Part shown: one piece after another, positions 41,421 through 52,986 of the stretch
Layout of the letters: each line of letters starts with the position of its first letter
Numbering within the stretch: the stretch's first letter is position 1
Origin: Diphasiastrum complanatum
Lineage: Eukaryota; Streptophyta; Lycopodiopsida; Lycopodiales; Lycopodiaceae
Direction: 5' to 3'
Assembly (NCBI GenBank): GCA_029204225.1
Contig: CM055099.1
Location: 65,627,852-65,691,851, forward strand
DNA: 64,000 bases
Program-made: the position numbers and the translations under genes
The notes under the pieces: generated by a model
What the model saw: the letters and a program-made list of their open reading frames with translations, nothing else
Database searches by the model: none
Told to the model about the DNA's origin: nothing

Positions 41421-42771
41421 CTATGGATCTTCAATTTCGATGGATGTTCCAATGTCTTTGCATTTTATATGCTCTACCTGCCTTACTCCTACCTGCACAA
41501 GAGAAATTGTTTTAGTTAATATATTTGATGAAACTGATTCACTTAAAAATAAAAAAAAAGGAATATTTTTATATGGCATAACGTACTTTTACACCATTCA
41601 ATCGAAATTGATAGTACTGAGGCAGATCGAATTGCAACATGTCTAGTTCTGATCGAATGTGATTGAGACACCAATCTTCCTCGACCTCAACCATTGCAAG
41701 AATGTTGTCATTTATTTTCACTGTTATTTGAAGTTTCTCTTGAGGGTTTATACCAAAATCTTGATCAAGTGGCTTCTAAACATTTTTGTATTTAATCCAT
41801 CTCCTATAATACAGCAGCAAAGTGAGCATTTGTCTTTCATTGTGATATCTAAATGTCATGGATGAGTAACATACTCTGCACTCAACTTGCTGATTTTGTT
41901 TTGTATCCCAACCATCATCCAACAACTCGGTGATTATATTAGCACTCAAGTCCTTACAAATAAACGTTGTTTTCGTTCTCCAAACATTGCATTTGGAAAA
42001 AAAATCAACAAAAATAGTAAAAGGTAGATACCAACTTAATCTATTATTCTTTGATCCAGTGCTACATTTTAATATACTCTGAATATCAATATATAGCCTA
42101 GATCAAAAACTTTCTGAAATTGCTGCATCAGGAGAAATCCATTCCTCACTCAAAAAATCTAGTAGAGGATATGGCTCCAATCTACCAACTAAACCATTTT
42201 TTTTTATCAGAAAAATAGGTGTGATCATAAAAAAAAACTCCTGACTCTAAAAATAATTTTGGAAAACGACCTTTATATTGTAAAATACCGATATCCGAAT
42301 GTATGACATCGAATATTCCTGCAATCGATTGAACTGATTGCCATTCAACGAAATTTGATGGATACAAATCTACAAAACCAACAAAAACATCTCAAGAAAA
42401 ATATAATTTAAAGAAAATGCTAAATCTAAAAAAATTGAATATGAAAACTTACAATTGCATTTCCTTCTATCATTTGGATTCAGATCATGAATGTTGAGCT
42501 CATTGTGAAGATAAGCATGTTGAACTAAAACTTTTGTGATAGATTGACCGGCAGGTGATAATTTAAAATCCATTATCCTGCCTTTCCAGGAGCTTCTATA
42601 TATGTTATCCGATCTTTTTCTTTTTCGGAATGAGCCTTTTGCAGAGGGATGCATCAAGATCCATGGATATTTTTTATATATTCTTGGTATCCATTGATCT
42701 TCTGCATTTTTGTCATTGCAAATATTGATTGCATCAATGGTTCCTCTTGGTCTCCGATTATGTGTAGCCAT
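41421..42771 (-). pseudogene. Unknown three-exon gene with ubiquitin-like-looking C-terminus
   Basis: ATG at 42771; exon 1 42453-42771, GTAAGT donor. Exon 2 41587-42369, GTACGT donor. Exon 3 41421-41492 after gtgcag. Introns are only 83 and 94 bp. The product is about 390 residues: basic N-terminus (SFRKRKRSD), FVEWQSVQSIAGIFDV, a Cys pair ECRVC near 41850, and a C-terminal part (LQITVKINDNILAMVEVEED, RSELDM, YYQFRLNGVKV) whose alternating strand-helix pattern recalls a ubiquitin-like beta-grasp fold, a tentative guess. Damage: a slip in an A9 run near 42205, TGA at 42103-42105, TAG at 41776-41778. No family was recognised. Confidence 0.5.
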
Positions 42772-43572
42772 TAGTCAAAAATACGAGTACGCAAGTTGAG
42801 ATCGGAGAGAATGTAGAGATTGCGAGGTAAACCTAAGAATGACAATCCAAAATAAGAGATAGAATGAAGAAAATGAGAGGTATACCTATGAATGACAAGA
42901 AGTTCCTTAACTACAAGGATTAGTTAACCACAGTTTATGACTATTGACGTCAAATCAACCTCGAGTGAACAATGACGGGCAGCATAAGAGTATTCGGGCA
43001 GTAACTATGTTCCAATCACAATTGTTTGTTTTGCTCGGCGGGATATTTGAAAATCACGAAAATTTGGCCGGGAAAGTTAAATACAATTTCCGTCCGTCAA
43101 CCATTGTTACAGTTCGTCACAGAGTTCTAATATCCCCTAATGTTTCTCCACCTAGCTCCCCAAACATCTTGGACACCACCTTCCAATTTCCCATGCCCAT
43201 CTTCGTTCCTTACCCATCTCTCCTCCCATCTACCTTTCAACATTTGTTTCTACTTCCTCTTCTGCTCCTCCCACAAATCCGCATGTTGAGTCTGACAAAT
43301 TGTTAGACGATGATGCATTTTGTTTTTATTTCCTCCCTTCTACGTGCTGATCCAACCGCACTAGAGGACTTGGCTCCAGAAGAAGTCCTAATCGAGGAGG
43401 ACGACGACGACGAAGAGGAAATGGCTGCACGGTAAACTATAGAAATGGAACCGACATAATGTCTCAAAAATCAATATCATAAAATCTTTGACGATGCTTA
43501 TATCCCTTCTATAAGTAATAGTCCTCAAAAAATCGAGAAGCTTTAAAAAATACAGGTCTTTTGAAAATAACT
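42772..43572. other. No recognisable gene
   Basis: Upstream region of the - strand gene, then a Pro/Ser-rich + strand stretch and an acidic coding-like phrase (EEVLIEEDDDDEEEMAA) near 43380-43430 without further support. Confidence 0.45.
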
Positions 43573-44021
43573 CAGGGTGGTTTCACACTACAGGCAAGTA
43601 CTTTTGCTTGGCCCTTTCAATTGCCACCCATTTTTTGAATCTTGGCAAGTGAATTGAATGGACCACCCTATTTCAAGTTTTGAATGAAGGGCTACAATAT
43701 GATTGGCCCATTTGAACCTTGACATAAGATCGGTCCATTTTATCGACATGTGTTTTAACTGGCGAGTATGAAACTTTTCATGTTAAAAGGTTGAAGGGTC
43801 TAAGGTTTTTTTTTTCAAGCAATCACCTTTTGACTGCAAATGTCAAAATTGAAATGCATTTCATTGAAAAGAATATCAGCATTGAAGGGTTGAGAATACT
43901 TCAAAATGCAACTCAACATGCTAAGGGACATTGCTTGGCTCAAAAAATGGCTTTGAGTTGCCCTTATGTGAGAGTGGGTCCTTGCCATGTCACATAATGT
44001 CAAGTGCTTCTTAGTGTGAAA
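43573..44021. repeat. Possible MITE with imperfect terminal inverted repeats
   Basis: The left end CAGGGTGGTTTCACACTA (43573) and the right end TAGTGTGAAA (44012-44021) share a 10-bp inverted TTTCACACTA and a looser inner match (CAAGTACTT/CAAGTGCTT). The interior is non-coding. The outer bases do not pair fully and no target duplication was seen. Confidence 0.4.
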
Positions 44022-45154
44022 GATTGGAAGTTCCATTTTTTCTACCTAGATTAATGGAGAGCTCTATTTTAAATTTAGTACTTGGAGGGCAATGTAATGT
44101 GGAATGGCCCTACAAACAGATTTCAGGATGGCTTTGTTCAGTTTAGAGTATAAATATTATATGTAATTTGTGTATTCTTTTTATCAAAGACAAAAAAGAG
44201 TAAATCTGGGACAAGGAAAGGGCCATTTTGATTTGCTAGAAATAGATAATTGACGTGTCAATCAATGAGATCTCGTTGACCGATGCTGGTCAAAGTCTAT
44301 AGTACACGTGGACCAATGAATTGCTTAGTTCTTGTTTTGTGTATCAATGCTGACAATGATTCTCTCTCTGTCCTGCTCTCCTCCTCTTTATTCATCCAAC
44401 CATAGATACGACGCACCCTCTCTTTTGCATCATATCATCAGATGACAGTGCTAGTTTTATCACTGATTCTCTTTAGCTGCTGCCTCGACGATTACAAATT
44501 CCATCTGTGTGCTATAAATTCCATCCCTGCCTCTCTTAGCCGCTGCCTCAATAACAAGCTGCTTCATCTGTGATTCAGCTTTGCATTATATTGTCCTTGA
44601 AGTATTGTGCCATCACCTTTGTTACTGAATCCATGCACAATTGGATTGCAGAATTGTACTGCAGATTGAGCTGCAAGCATCTCCCAATCTCTCTTTCTCT
44701 GATTTAATAGCAGAATTGCATCACGACTAGATCCATATAAAGTTGGGCTGCAGCATCTCTCTCCTTCTTTCATACAATTGCCGTTCAAGCTGCTAGCATC
44801 TCTTAATCTCTCTCTCTTTCTCTAATTTATTATCAGAATTGCATCACTAGTGGGACACGAAGGGACTAGCTGACTGAGCATATGATCAGCTGAATGATCC
44901 AGCATCAAGTAATGCTCAGCTCATTATCTGCTGCGTAGCTGCTGAGGGATCTACCACAAGGGGAATTTTCAGGGGCTTATAAGTAAAGAAGCCGTAAAGC
45001 AAGGAGCAAGCATTTGGTTGGAGCAGCAGCACGTTCAGTACCAGAAGAAGCATACCTTGAAAGAAGTAGCTTTCGTTGGGCATCATGAACAACAGTAATT
45101 GGTATTACTGAGGAGAGAGTAAGCCCTAGGAGAGCTTGCAAACTGTTTTAAGTC
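44022..45154 (+). promoter_or_regulatory. DXS upstream region and 5' UTR; possible TATA at 44976
   Basis: No other gene is seen. CTTATAAGTAAAG at about 44976 is the best TATA-like site, which would give a 5' UTR of about 145 bases. Two CT-rich near-repeats (CTCTCTTTCTCT near 44690 and 44810) lie upstream. Confidence 0.35.
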
Positions 45155-45949
45155 ATGGCGACTGCTACGGTTGCTAAGGCTGTTAATGCAGGCTTGAATA
45201 GCTGTTTATCTCTATCCGACTCGCAGCTAATTGAAGAGTGCTGGACCTATTCTGGCCTGCGTAAAGTCGCACCTACTCAGATCGGAAGTAAACAACACAG
45301 CTCCAGAAGAGTGGTGGCCTTGCGCCAGACTCATAGGAGTGTAAGAGCTCAAGCTTCCTTTCTCTCTTTGTGGAATCTAGAATCGGGTTGGTTTAGTGAA
45401 CAAAAGAGAAGTAGATATTTCAATGTTGAAAACAAATTAGCATGAATAGCTTTCATGCAGGGAATCTAAAAGATTATGTTCTCAGGTATGTTCGGCAGGC
45501 GACAATGAAAAGCCCGTCAAAACAATGTCTGAAACTAGTCTCTACCCCTCAAAGAAGCCGCCCACTCCATTGCTAGACACAATCAATTATCCGATCTACA
45601 TGAAGAATCTTAATAACAAGGTAGGCATGTCATTGATCAGCTCTTCAAAAACTCTCTATACCTGTCTTAAAATGGAAAATTAGCTTTGTTCCATGCATTT
45701 CAGCTTAACATGAAGATTGATGAGTTCGTATAAGCTCTAGTTTGATCATGATCCTTATGGGGATTTGAGATGGTTGCAGGAGCTGAAACAATTATCAGAA
45801 GAGCTACGCCACGATATGGTCTTCTCAGTGGCAAAGACAGGAGGGCATCTAGGATCTGGTCTTGGTGTTGTGGAGTTGACTGTTGCTCTCCACCATGTCT
45901 TCAATGCTCCAGAGGATAAGATTTTGTGGGATGTCGGACATCAGGCAGG

Positions 45950-46006
<57 letters not shown>

Positions 46007-48973
46007 TGGAGGGTAGGCGACATCACAAGACTTCCCTTGCATGCTTATAAAGCTTCGCTCTTTCGTCCACTCATACTGTAGTCTGTAGATTCATGTGAAG
46101 CAAGCACATCTTATAATGTTTGAAGCTATATTACATTCAGCTTATATGCATACCTCCTACGATCTTCCCTAAAAGAATTTGCTTTTTAAATTTGCAGGCG
46201 TACCCTCACAAGATTCTTACGGGAAGGAGGTCGCGTATGCATACTATGAGGCAGACATCAGGGTTGTCAGGATTCCCTAAACGGAGTGAGAGTGAATACG
46301 ACTCATTTGGTGCCGGACATAGCTCTACAACTATATCTGCAGGCCTAGGTCAGAAATTTGTCTTCAACTTTGATCATTTCTTTCTTGCTTTCCATTATTC
46401 ATGTAGGTTACGTCAGGTGAGATTGCACAAAAAATAAGTTTTTTTTTTGGTCTCTTGACATTCAGGGATGGCAGTAGGAAGAGATCTGCAAGGAAAAAAG
46501 AACAATGTCATTGCGGTGGTTGGAGACGGGGCAATGACTGCAGGTCAAGCTTATGAAGCCATGAACAACGCAGGGTATCTTGACTCCAGTATAATAGTCA
46601 TCCTGAATGACAACAAGCAGGTTTCTTTACCCACTGCAACCGTTGATGGGCCTGCACCACCAGTGGGAGCTCTCAGTAGCATGCTTTTTAAATTGCAGTC
46701 TAGCAAGAAGCTCCGCGTACTGAGAGAGGCTGCAAAGGTATGATGCTAAACTCTGATCAATCAACCACCTAGGACAAATAAGTTTCTATTTCTCACCACA
46801 TAAGACCAATTGAAAGAAAAAAGAGGAGAATAATAGCAAAGAGCCAACTATAATCGGCGGCTCTGGATATCTGCAGGGTTTGACGAAGCAGTTGGGTGGC
46901 ACAACCCATGAAATAGCAGCCAAGGTTGATGAATATGCCAGAGGTCTTGTGAGTGCACCAGGTTCATCTTTATTTGAAGAACTGGGTATGTACTACATTG
47001 GTCCAGTGGATGGTCATAATATTGATGATCTGGTGAAAATTCTTGAGAATGTCAAGTCTGCTTCCACAACAGGTCCTGTTTTGATCCATGTCGTCACAGA
47101 GAAAGGAAAAGGCTACCCTTATGCAGAGAAGGCACCAGACAAATATCATGGTAATTCCAGGTCTCTGAATCTAAATCGAGATAGTATGACAAACTGTGTG
47201 TGGGTTTGGAGGTGATGTTTGTGTGAGGAATGTGGTGCAGATGGATCATGAGGAGCACAAAACGGAATTCACGAAGAATTGCTGGATATTAAGTTATCGC
47301 TACGGACATAGGACTGACCTAACCTTTCTTAGATTTTTGAATCTTAGCAGTTCTTTCATTGGAGAGGCTAATTTACTTAGTTTGACATGAATTCACAGGT
47401 GTCGTGAAGTTTGACCCTGAAACTGGCAAGCAATTCAAATTAAAATCTCCAACTCTGTCCTACACCCAGTACTTTGCAGAGGCTCTCATTGCTGAGGCTG
47501 AATTGGATGATAAGATTGTGGCAATTCATGCAGCAATGGGTGGGGGCACTGGTCTAAATTTCTTTCAGAAGCTGTTTCCTGAGCGCACTTTTGATGTGGG
47601 TATTGCAGAGCAGCATGCAGTCACCTTTGCTGCTGGTTTGGCCACTGAAGGATTGAAACCTTTTTGCGCAATTTACTCATCATTTCTCCAACGAGGCTAC
47701 GATCAGGTAGCCTCACAGTACAGAAACTGTACTGCCTTATAGAAATTCATTTCTTCTCATCCTCTTTATATCGCCTTTGGGCGGTTGATTGTACGCCAGA
47801 CAAGGAAAAGCTTTGGAAAATGTATTTCCTTTCTGCTGTTGAACACTAAGCTGAATATCGTTCATTGAACCTTGGAAAAAAGACAGCTATGATGACCAAA
47901 TAGGCAAGTTATTACTTAGGAAAAACGAACCATTTGTACAACTTGATGCTTCTATGCAGAGAAGCAAAGAAGAACAGTTGCCTTATGGCAATCGTAGGTT
48001 GATCTTGCAGGTAGTACATGATGTGGATCTTCAAAAGCTTCCTGTGCGCTTCGCGATTGACAGAGCAGGCCTGGTAGGGGCAGATGGAGCTACCCATTGT
48101 GGAGCTTTCGATGTCACTTACATGGCTTGCTTGCCCAACATGGTGGTTATGGCACCATCGGACGAAGCTGAGCTCTTGCACATGGTAGCTACAGCAGCAA
48201 CCATAGACGATCGCCCCTGTTGCTTCCGTTTCCCCCGTGGCGATGGCATTGGTGTCCCTCTTCCTCCTCGCAACAAGGGTGTTTCTCTTGAGGTATTATC
48301 ACAGCACTCTATTCAAATTTCAAAGCCAAACTGTTATCGGTGCAATATTCTTTGTTGTCCTTCAACAAATCATTGCAATCACTAAATCTGAACCACTGTA
48401 TCTTTTGCAGATTGGAAAAGGAAGGATTCTTAAAGAGGGGAAGAGGATCGCCATTGTTGGATATGGGGCAGCGGTACAAAAATGTCTCGGTGCACGCAAG
48501 ATACTATTAGAGCATGGTTTAAGTACCACAATCATGGATGCAAGATTTTGCAAACCCCTTGACAGAGCGTTGCTGAGAAGGGTTGCTAAAGAGCATGAGT
48601 TGATGCTCACTGTTGAGGAGGGCTCCATTGGAGGATTTGCTTCTCATGTTGCCAGCTTCCTAGCATGTGAGGGACTCTTGGATAGTGGCAAGCTGAAGGT
48701 ATGAGTTAACTATCTCAAATCAGCAATACCTCAATCTCTTCCGATCACATCTGACTAGATTGACAGAAGTCATAACATTTACTGATTGTTGATGCTATAT
48801 TTTGCTGGATTTTGCAGTGGAGGCCAATGGTGTTGCCTGACAGATACATCGACCATGGATCTCCCAAGGATCAGATTGAGGAAGCTGGCCTTTCTTCAGC
48901 CCATATTGCAGCTAGTGTCTTGTCAGTCCTTGGCAAATCAAGGGATGCACTGCATCTAACTGGCAAATCTTAA
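45155..48973 (+). CDS. DXS: 1-deoxy-D-xylulose-5-phosphate synthase, plastid precursor, ten exons
   Basis: Joins pyruvate and glyceraldehyde 3-phosphate to DXP with loss of CO2, using thiamine diphosphate: the first, flux-controlling step of the plastid MEP pathway to isoprenoids. Exons: 45155-45340, 45486-45620, 45780-45944, 46198-46348, 46466-46737, 46877-47150, 47399-47706, 48011-48292, 48411-48698, 48818-48973; 738 codons plus stop, slightly longer than most plant DXS. A Ser/Arg-rich N-terminus of about 65 residues suits a chloroplast transit peptide. Then [39 protein letters not shown], the ThDP motif [33 protein letters not shown] and [18 protein letters not shown], and a transketolase C-domain. 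All junctions are GT-AG except intron 3 (GC-AG). Wording around [20 protein letters not shown] looks closer to type II (stress/specialised) DXS, an impression only. Confidence 0.96.
45945..46197 (+). other. DXS intron 3, GC-AG type, with (CT)26 beside the donor
   Basis: Exon 3 must end at CAT CAG (45944) and exon 4 start GCG TAC CCT (46198) to keep the invariant HQ-x-YPHK segment. The intron then starts GCAGGG and ends GCAG. A pure (CT)26 run occupies 45953-46004, eight bases inside the intron. Confidence 0.85.
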
Positions 48974-49079
48974 TTAATGACAATCTTTGAGTAAGTCTAG
49001 AAATTGCAGCACCCAGACTAGGCCACGAGTAACCCTTTGGGTAGAGCAATTCTCAACAATGAATTAGAGCTAAGACTTC

Positions 49080-49085
49080 AATAAA
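49080..49085 (+). terminator. DXS poly(A) signal AATAAA
   Basis: AATAAA lies 107 bases after the DXS stop, a suitable distance for the near-upstream element of plant polyadenylation. Confidence 0.5.
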
Positions 49086-51640
49086 TGCTCCCAAATTGGT
49101 GACAGCAAATAGACATATGCACAGATAACTAGTTCTTGATTATTTTGCCGGCCTTCAGCCAAAGGGCAACAAAACTACTGATGATCAGTTTGCATCATGC
49201 TGCATTATGCATCAGCAGCTGGAAATCCAACTTTGTTACTTAAAAGATGTAAATATATTTTCTCTTCTATTCAGATCAAGAACAAAGGTACATGAGAGTC
49301 TTATGATTTCGGAAAGTCTGTCAGTTTCACACACTGACTACCCAGATAAGAGCTGTCACTTCTGCTCAGTGCTTGCAGATAAGTGATGAAGTCTTACAGT
49401 CAATTTTTTAAATTGGCATCTTATCTTACAGTTTCAAACTTTGCAGGGTTTCTATCTGTAGATTGAACTAATTTTAGTTACAAACTTCAATATTATAGGT
49501 TTTCATTCTCGTGTTTCACTTTGATTAAACTGCTGGTATAAGGTTGGTTTGAAAACATTTTACAAGCACTGCTTCTGCTACTCAAAGTGGTTCTTCTCAA
49601 AATCTGTACTCTCTAGTTTAAGATGGTTGTATATAAAGACAAAAATTTGCTACATCAGCTCTAAACAAAGATTCCCAAGATCCTATTGAAACACAGTGAA
49701 ACTCAGATTGTTTTCTGGACGGTTTTCTTTGATTTTCAACTTCACTGTTCTCCAAAAATGATTTACTGTCTTCATCAACCCACAAGAACTACGCTTTACA
49801 TACATTCACCCTTTGGGTTTACATTTTTATTACCAGAACCTCATTACCTTGGCCATTTCTTGCAAACATAAGTTTCACCTCTTTACCTAAATCTCTATTT
49901 CATCTTTTAAAAACAGCAAAATTTGTTGCTTTTCCTGTGACACACTAGAAACAAAGTAGCGTCTAACAGGTCAGAGCAACAAGAACTTTCTTCTCAATCA
50001 AATGACAAGCAGCAATTACAATGACTACCTCCCTTAAAATTTGTTTTCCGTCTTTAGTGCCAATTTGGACTAGAATACTTTGACATCCTTAAGTTTTCTT
50101 CACTAGAACTTGGCTCAAACATTTCTCTCCTTGCTATGCTCTTAGTTTTAGGATCTTTCCCCTCCATTTTGCAATGAGCTTGCTCTTTCATATGACTTAT
50201 TGAAGTCTTGTCACTTATACTTATGCATGCTTTCCAATTTCCAAGTTCAAGCTTCATTTTGCAATCCTTTCCTATGCTTTGCCACTCTATCATCAAACCC
50301 TGTTTTTGTATATCAAAGCTAGCAATCCTATACAAACTAATGCCTTGGGCTTTCCAATCTACAACAACTTTGAAGGCTCTCCTAATATTCCTCCAAGGTC
50401 ATACTCCATAGATTAGAACTCAAAAAAAAAAACTCTTTATAAAGGGAATGGCGAGAAATGGCTGTGGGTGAAGTGGCGAGTAATTGGGATGAGCGGTTGG
50501 CGAGTAATTATATGGTGAGGACTAATGGCAGGAGCGTGCTAGGAAGCTGGTGAGTAGTCTGGGTGAAAAATAAGTGAGATCGGCGAAAAATAGGAGAGCG
50601 CGAATAATCGGTGAGTAGTCGCTGAGTAATGAACTTGGATTTTCTTGCATATTTATAGGCAGAGGTGATTACTCATCTACTGCTATTTTTCAAAATTGGT
50701 TCCATTAATGCCAAATGGTCAATAACTATTGTGTGCATGGTTCGTTTTCCAATTGGTTGCCTGATTTGAGATACTTTCTAATTAGAAACTCCCGTTGTTT
50801 ACTAAAAAAGGTAGTTTAGTAAAAAATCGAGCCTATCTTTGACTCAGGCTGAGATTTTTCTGGACAAAGATGACCATGCATGCAATTGTAGTAGGGGATC
50901 ATTTTGGGCAAGATCAATCTATAAATAGTAGTAAAGCTCCTTTTGAGCCATCTCAGGCATTTTGGGGGTATTTTTACAAAGGAAGGGGGTAGGTCTGGAC
51001 TGGTAAATGTACATTGAGCGGGAATCATCTATACAAATGTTTTGTATAGGTGGTACTTTTGTACAGTTTCTAACCTATCTATGCTAATGTTGTGAAAAAT
51101 TAGCAAAATCTAGCTTGGGTATTTTGTATTTTCTTGTTTATGAGTAAATCTCACACGTGTGGAGCATGTTCCCACGTTTGAAAAAAAGTCAAAAATAGCT
51201 TAGTCATGTTGTGTTAGGGGTACATAAAGTTTAGAGACATCTATCCAAGTTTAAATAGGTGTTTTGGCCAAATTTGGCATTAGAGGCAAAATAGGGGTTT
51301 TGACAAACTACGAGTAAATCATCTGCGAGTTTTGCTAGTTTTCTTTTGACATGGAACACATATTTTCGTAGCAAATGGCATGCTACCAAAATGAAGTTAT
51401 GCCATGCTAGATTAGAGTGAGGATTAGAGTGTTGAGATAAGCATTTATTTTTTCAGTTATCTAGTAAAAAAATTCAAACACGAGTAGAGCAAATTTTTGA
51501 GACAAATATTTTTAAGCCATAACATCATTAGCTAGGGTATTCTTGCATTGAAGATAGAGGATAATGAGTAGTGGATATAAGGGTTGTGAATAAATAGCAA
51601 TGGGTAGAATAATATCTAATCAATATTATTTAGGAAAGTC
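49086..51640. other. Intergenic, no gene recognised
   Basis: AT-rich with stops throughout. At about 50440-50640 the phrase GGCGAGTAAT / GGTGAGTAGTC recurs seven or so times at irregular spacing, a decayed short-repeat array. Confidence 0.55.
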
Positions 51641-51754
51641 TAGACCTAATACATGGCCCTAAACATTTCCAAAAGATTGATTTGATCATTCCACATCTCT
51701 TTCTTTCATCCAGCTGGGAGGAATGTTTGCCCCACCAATGGGAGAATACTGGGG

Positions 51755-51885
51755 AGGTGGGGTCTCGGTAGAGTACTGGCCATATGCATGGGAAGGTGTT
51801 GGGAGAGGAGAATAGCCAAGGGGAGTCTGGAGGGGAGTGGCTTGACCCCATGGAGAATAGCCAGGGGAGATATGGAGAGGAGTGG
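51755..51885 (+). repeat. Tandem repeat, about 47-bp unit
   Basis: Units beginning GAGAATAGCCAAGGGGAG and GAGAATAGCCAGGGGAGA, each running on to GGAGTGGC(T/C)TGACC, occur twice just left of the LTR at 51894. Confidence 0.65.
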
Positions 51886-51893
51886 CCTGACCA

Positions 51894-52309
51894 GTTACGG
51901 ACTCGGCTCATTACATTCGCCGCGTCCATTTACATTTACAGTTACTTTACTTTATGCATAAGCAGGCCTTGGGCCCTTTTTTATTCATTAGTGACATTCA
52001 GACTATATGGTTGGCCTTTGGCCTTATTATTCATTATTAGGCCATTTGGACATATTACTGGAGAGTGGGGGCCTTCTTGGAGGGCACACTATTATCCATC
52101 CCAGTTGGGCCCTAGCCACTGAAAGCTTCCTTTTAGGGCTTCCTCTTAGCTATAAGTAGGGAAACTGTGTCATTTGTCATTTAGCTAATGATATTTATCT
52201 CTCTCTTTAGCCTCCTTAATCTCTCTCTTTCCTGCTTTCTAGGATTAAGTCTTGCTTATGTGATGCTTTTATAGCTTAGCTCTAGATCAGCTGTGGCTCT
52301 ATTCGTAAC
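51894..52309 (+). repeat. gypsy LTR (+ orientation), partner of 57767-58187 (-)
   Basis: Starts GTTACGGACTCGGC and ends CTATTCGTAAC. Its whole length matches the reverse complement of 57767-58187. Ends are GTTA...TAAC rather than TG...CA. A primer-binding site follows at 52311. Confidence 0.8.
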
Positions 52310-52310
52310 T

Positions 52311-52323
52311 TGGTATCAGAGCA
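52311..52323 (+). promoter_or_regulatory. Primer-binding site (initiator tRNA-Met type)
   Basis: TGGTATCAGAGCA one base after the LTR. Confidence 0.9.
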
Positions 52324-52986
52324 CTTTTCTGAGCACAATCTGGAATTTTTTCTTTGCTGCCTTGCCTTGCTCCTCCATCCCTGTTCCTACAGGTCCATTG
52401 TCGTTTTGACAGCCCTGTTCCATCGCTGCTCCTTCCACTCCTTCCTGCCCAACGTTCCCCCTGTTTTGTCCCCTCTTTGCTTTGCTGCCCAGCGCTCCTC
52501 CTCTTCCTTTCCATCGATGTCCCTGCCTTCCGACCTGTCACTTTCGTCTGATATTTTTCCAGTTTGTAGCCATCTTCCACAGTTAGTTCCCTGACTGTCC
52601 AGTGCCCATCCTCATCCAAAAACTACCCAATTCCGACATCATTTGCTATTCCAAACAGATAAAATTCTTCAACCTGTAAATCGCTGCCTCATCACTCCCA
52701 GCTTGTCACTTTTGCCTATTTTTTTCTCCAATTCCAGCCATCTTTTACAACTTATCAAAAGGCTGTCGCGCGCTCATTCTCCACCACATTTTCATAAATT
52801 CTGGTTCCGTTTAATCTTTCAAATTCACATTGTATCCCTGGCTGTCCAGCGCATTTTTACAGCTTCTCCATTGTTCATTGCTGTCTATTTTTTTCAGTTG
52901 TGATAATATTGGTTGTGATAGGCTAATTTGGAGTGACGACAAGAGTCCGCTCCCTCAAGTTTTCGTCTGTTCCTTCCACTATCATT

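Larger units (their letters stand above)
32790..42771. mobile_element. Large unclassified mobile element candidate (transposase-like, H3-Ulp1, two unknown genes)
   Basis: Five coding units with short plant-type introns are packed in 10 kb on both strands and show the same style of decay (TAG stops, homopolymer slips). They share an array of nine 71-bp inverted repeats (36895-40334). Gene content (a transposase-like Cys protein, a Ulp1 protease, DNA-binding candidates) is typical of big DNA transposons such as MULEs, CACTA or KDZ-type elements, many of which carry Ulp1. Terminal inverted repeats and a target duplication were not found by eye, so the borders are only the outermost coding edges and a single-element origin is an inference. 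Confidence 0.5.

Noticed and set aside
32300-43450. Terminal inverted repeats for the H3-Ulp1 element
   Set aside because: Several short inverted matches near 32.7 and 43.0 kb were compared by eye, but none was longer than chance would allow.
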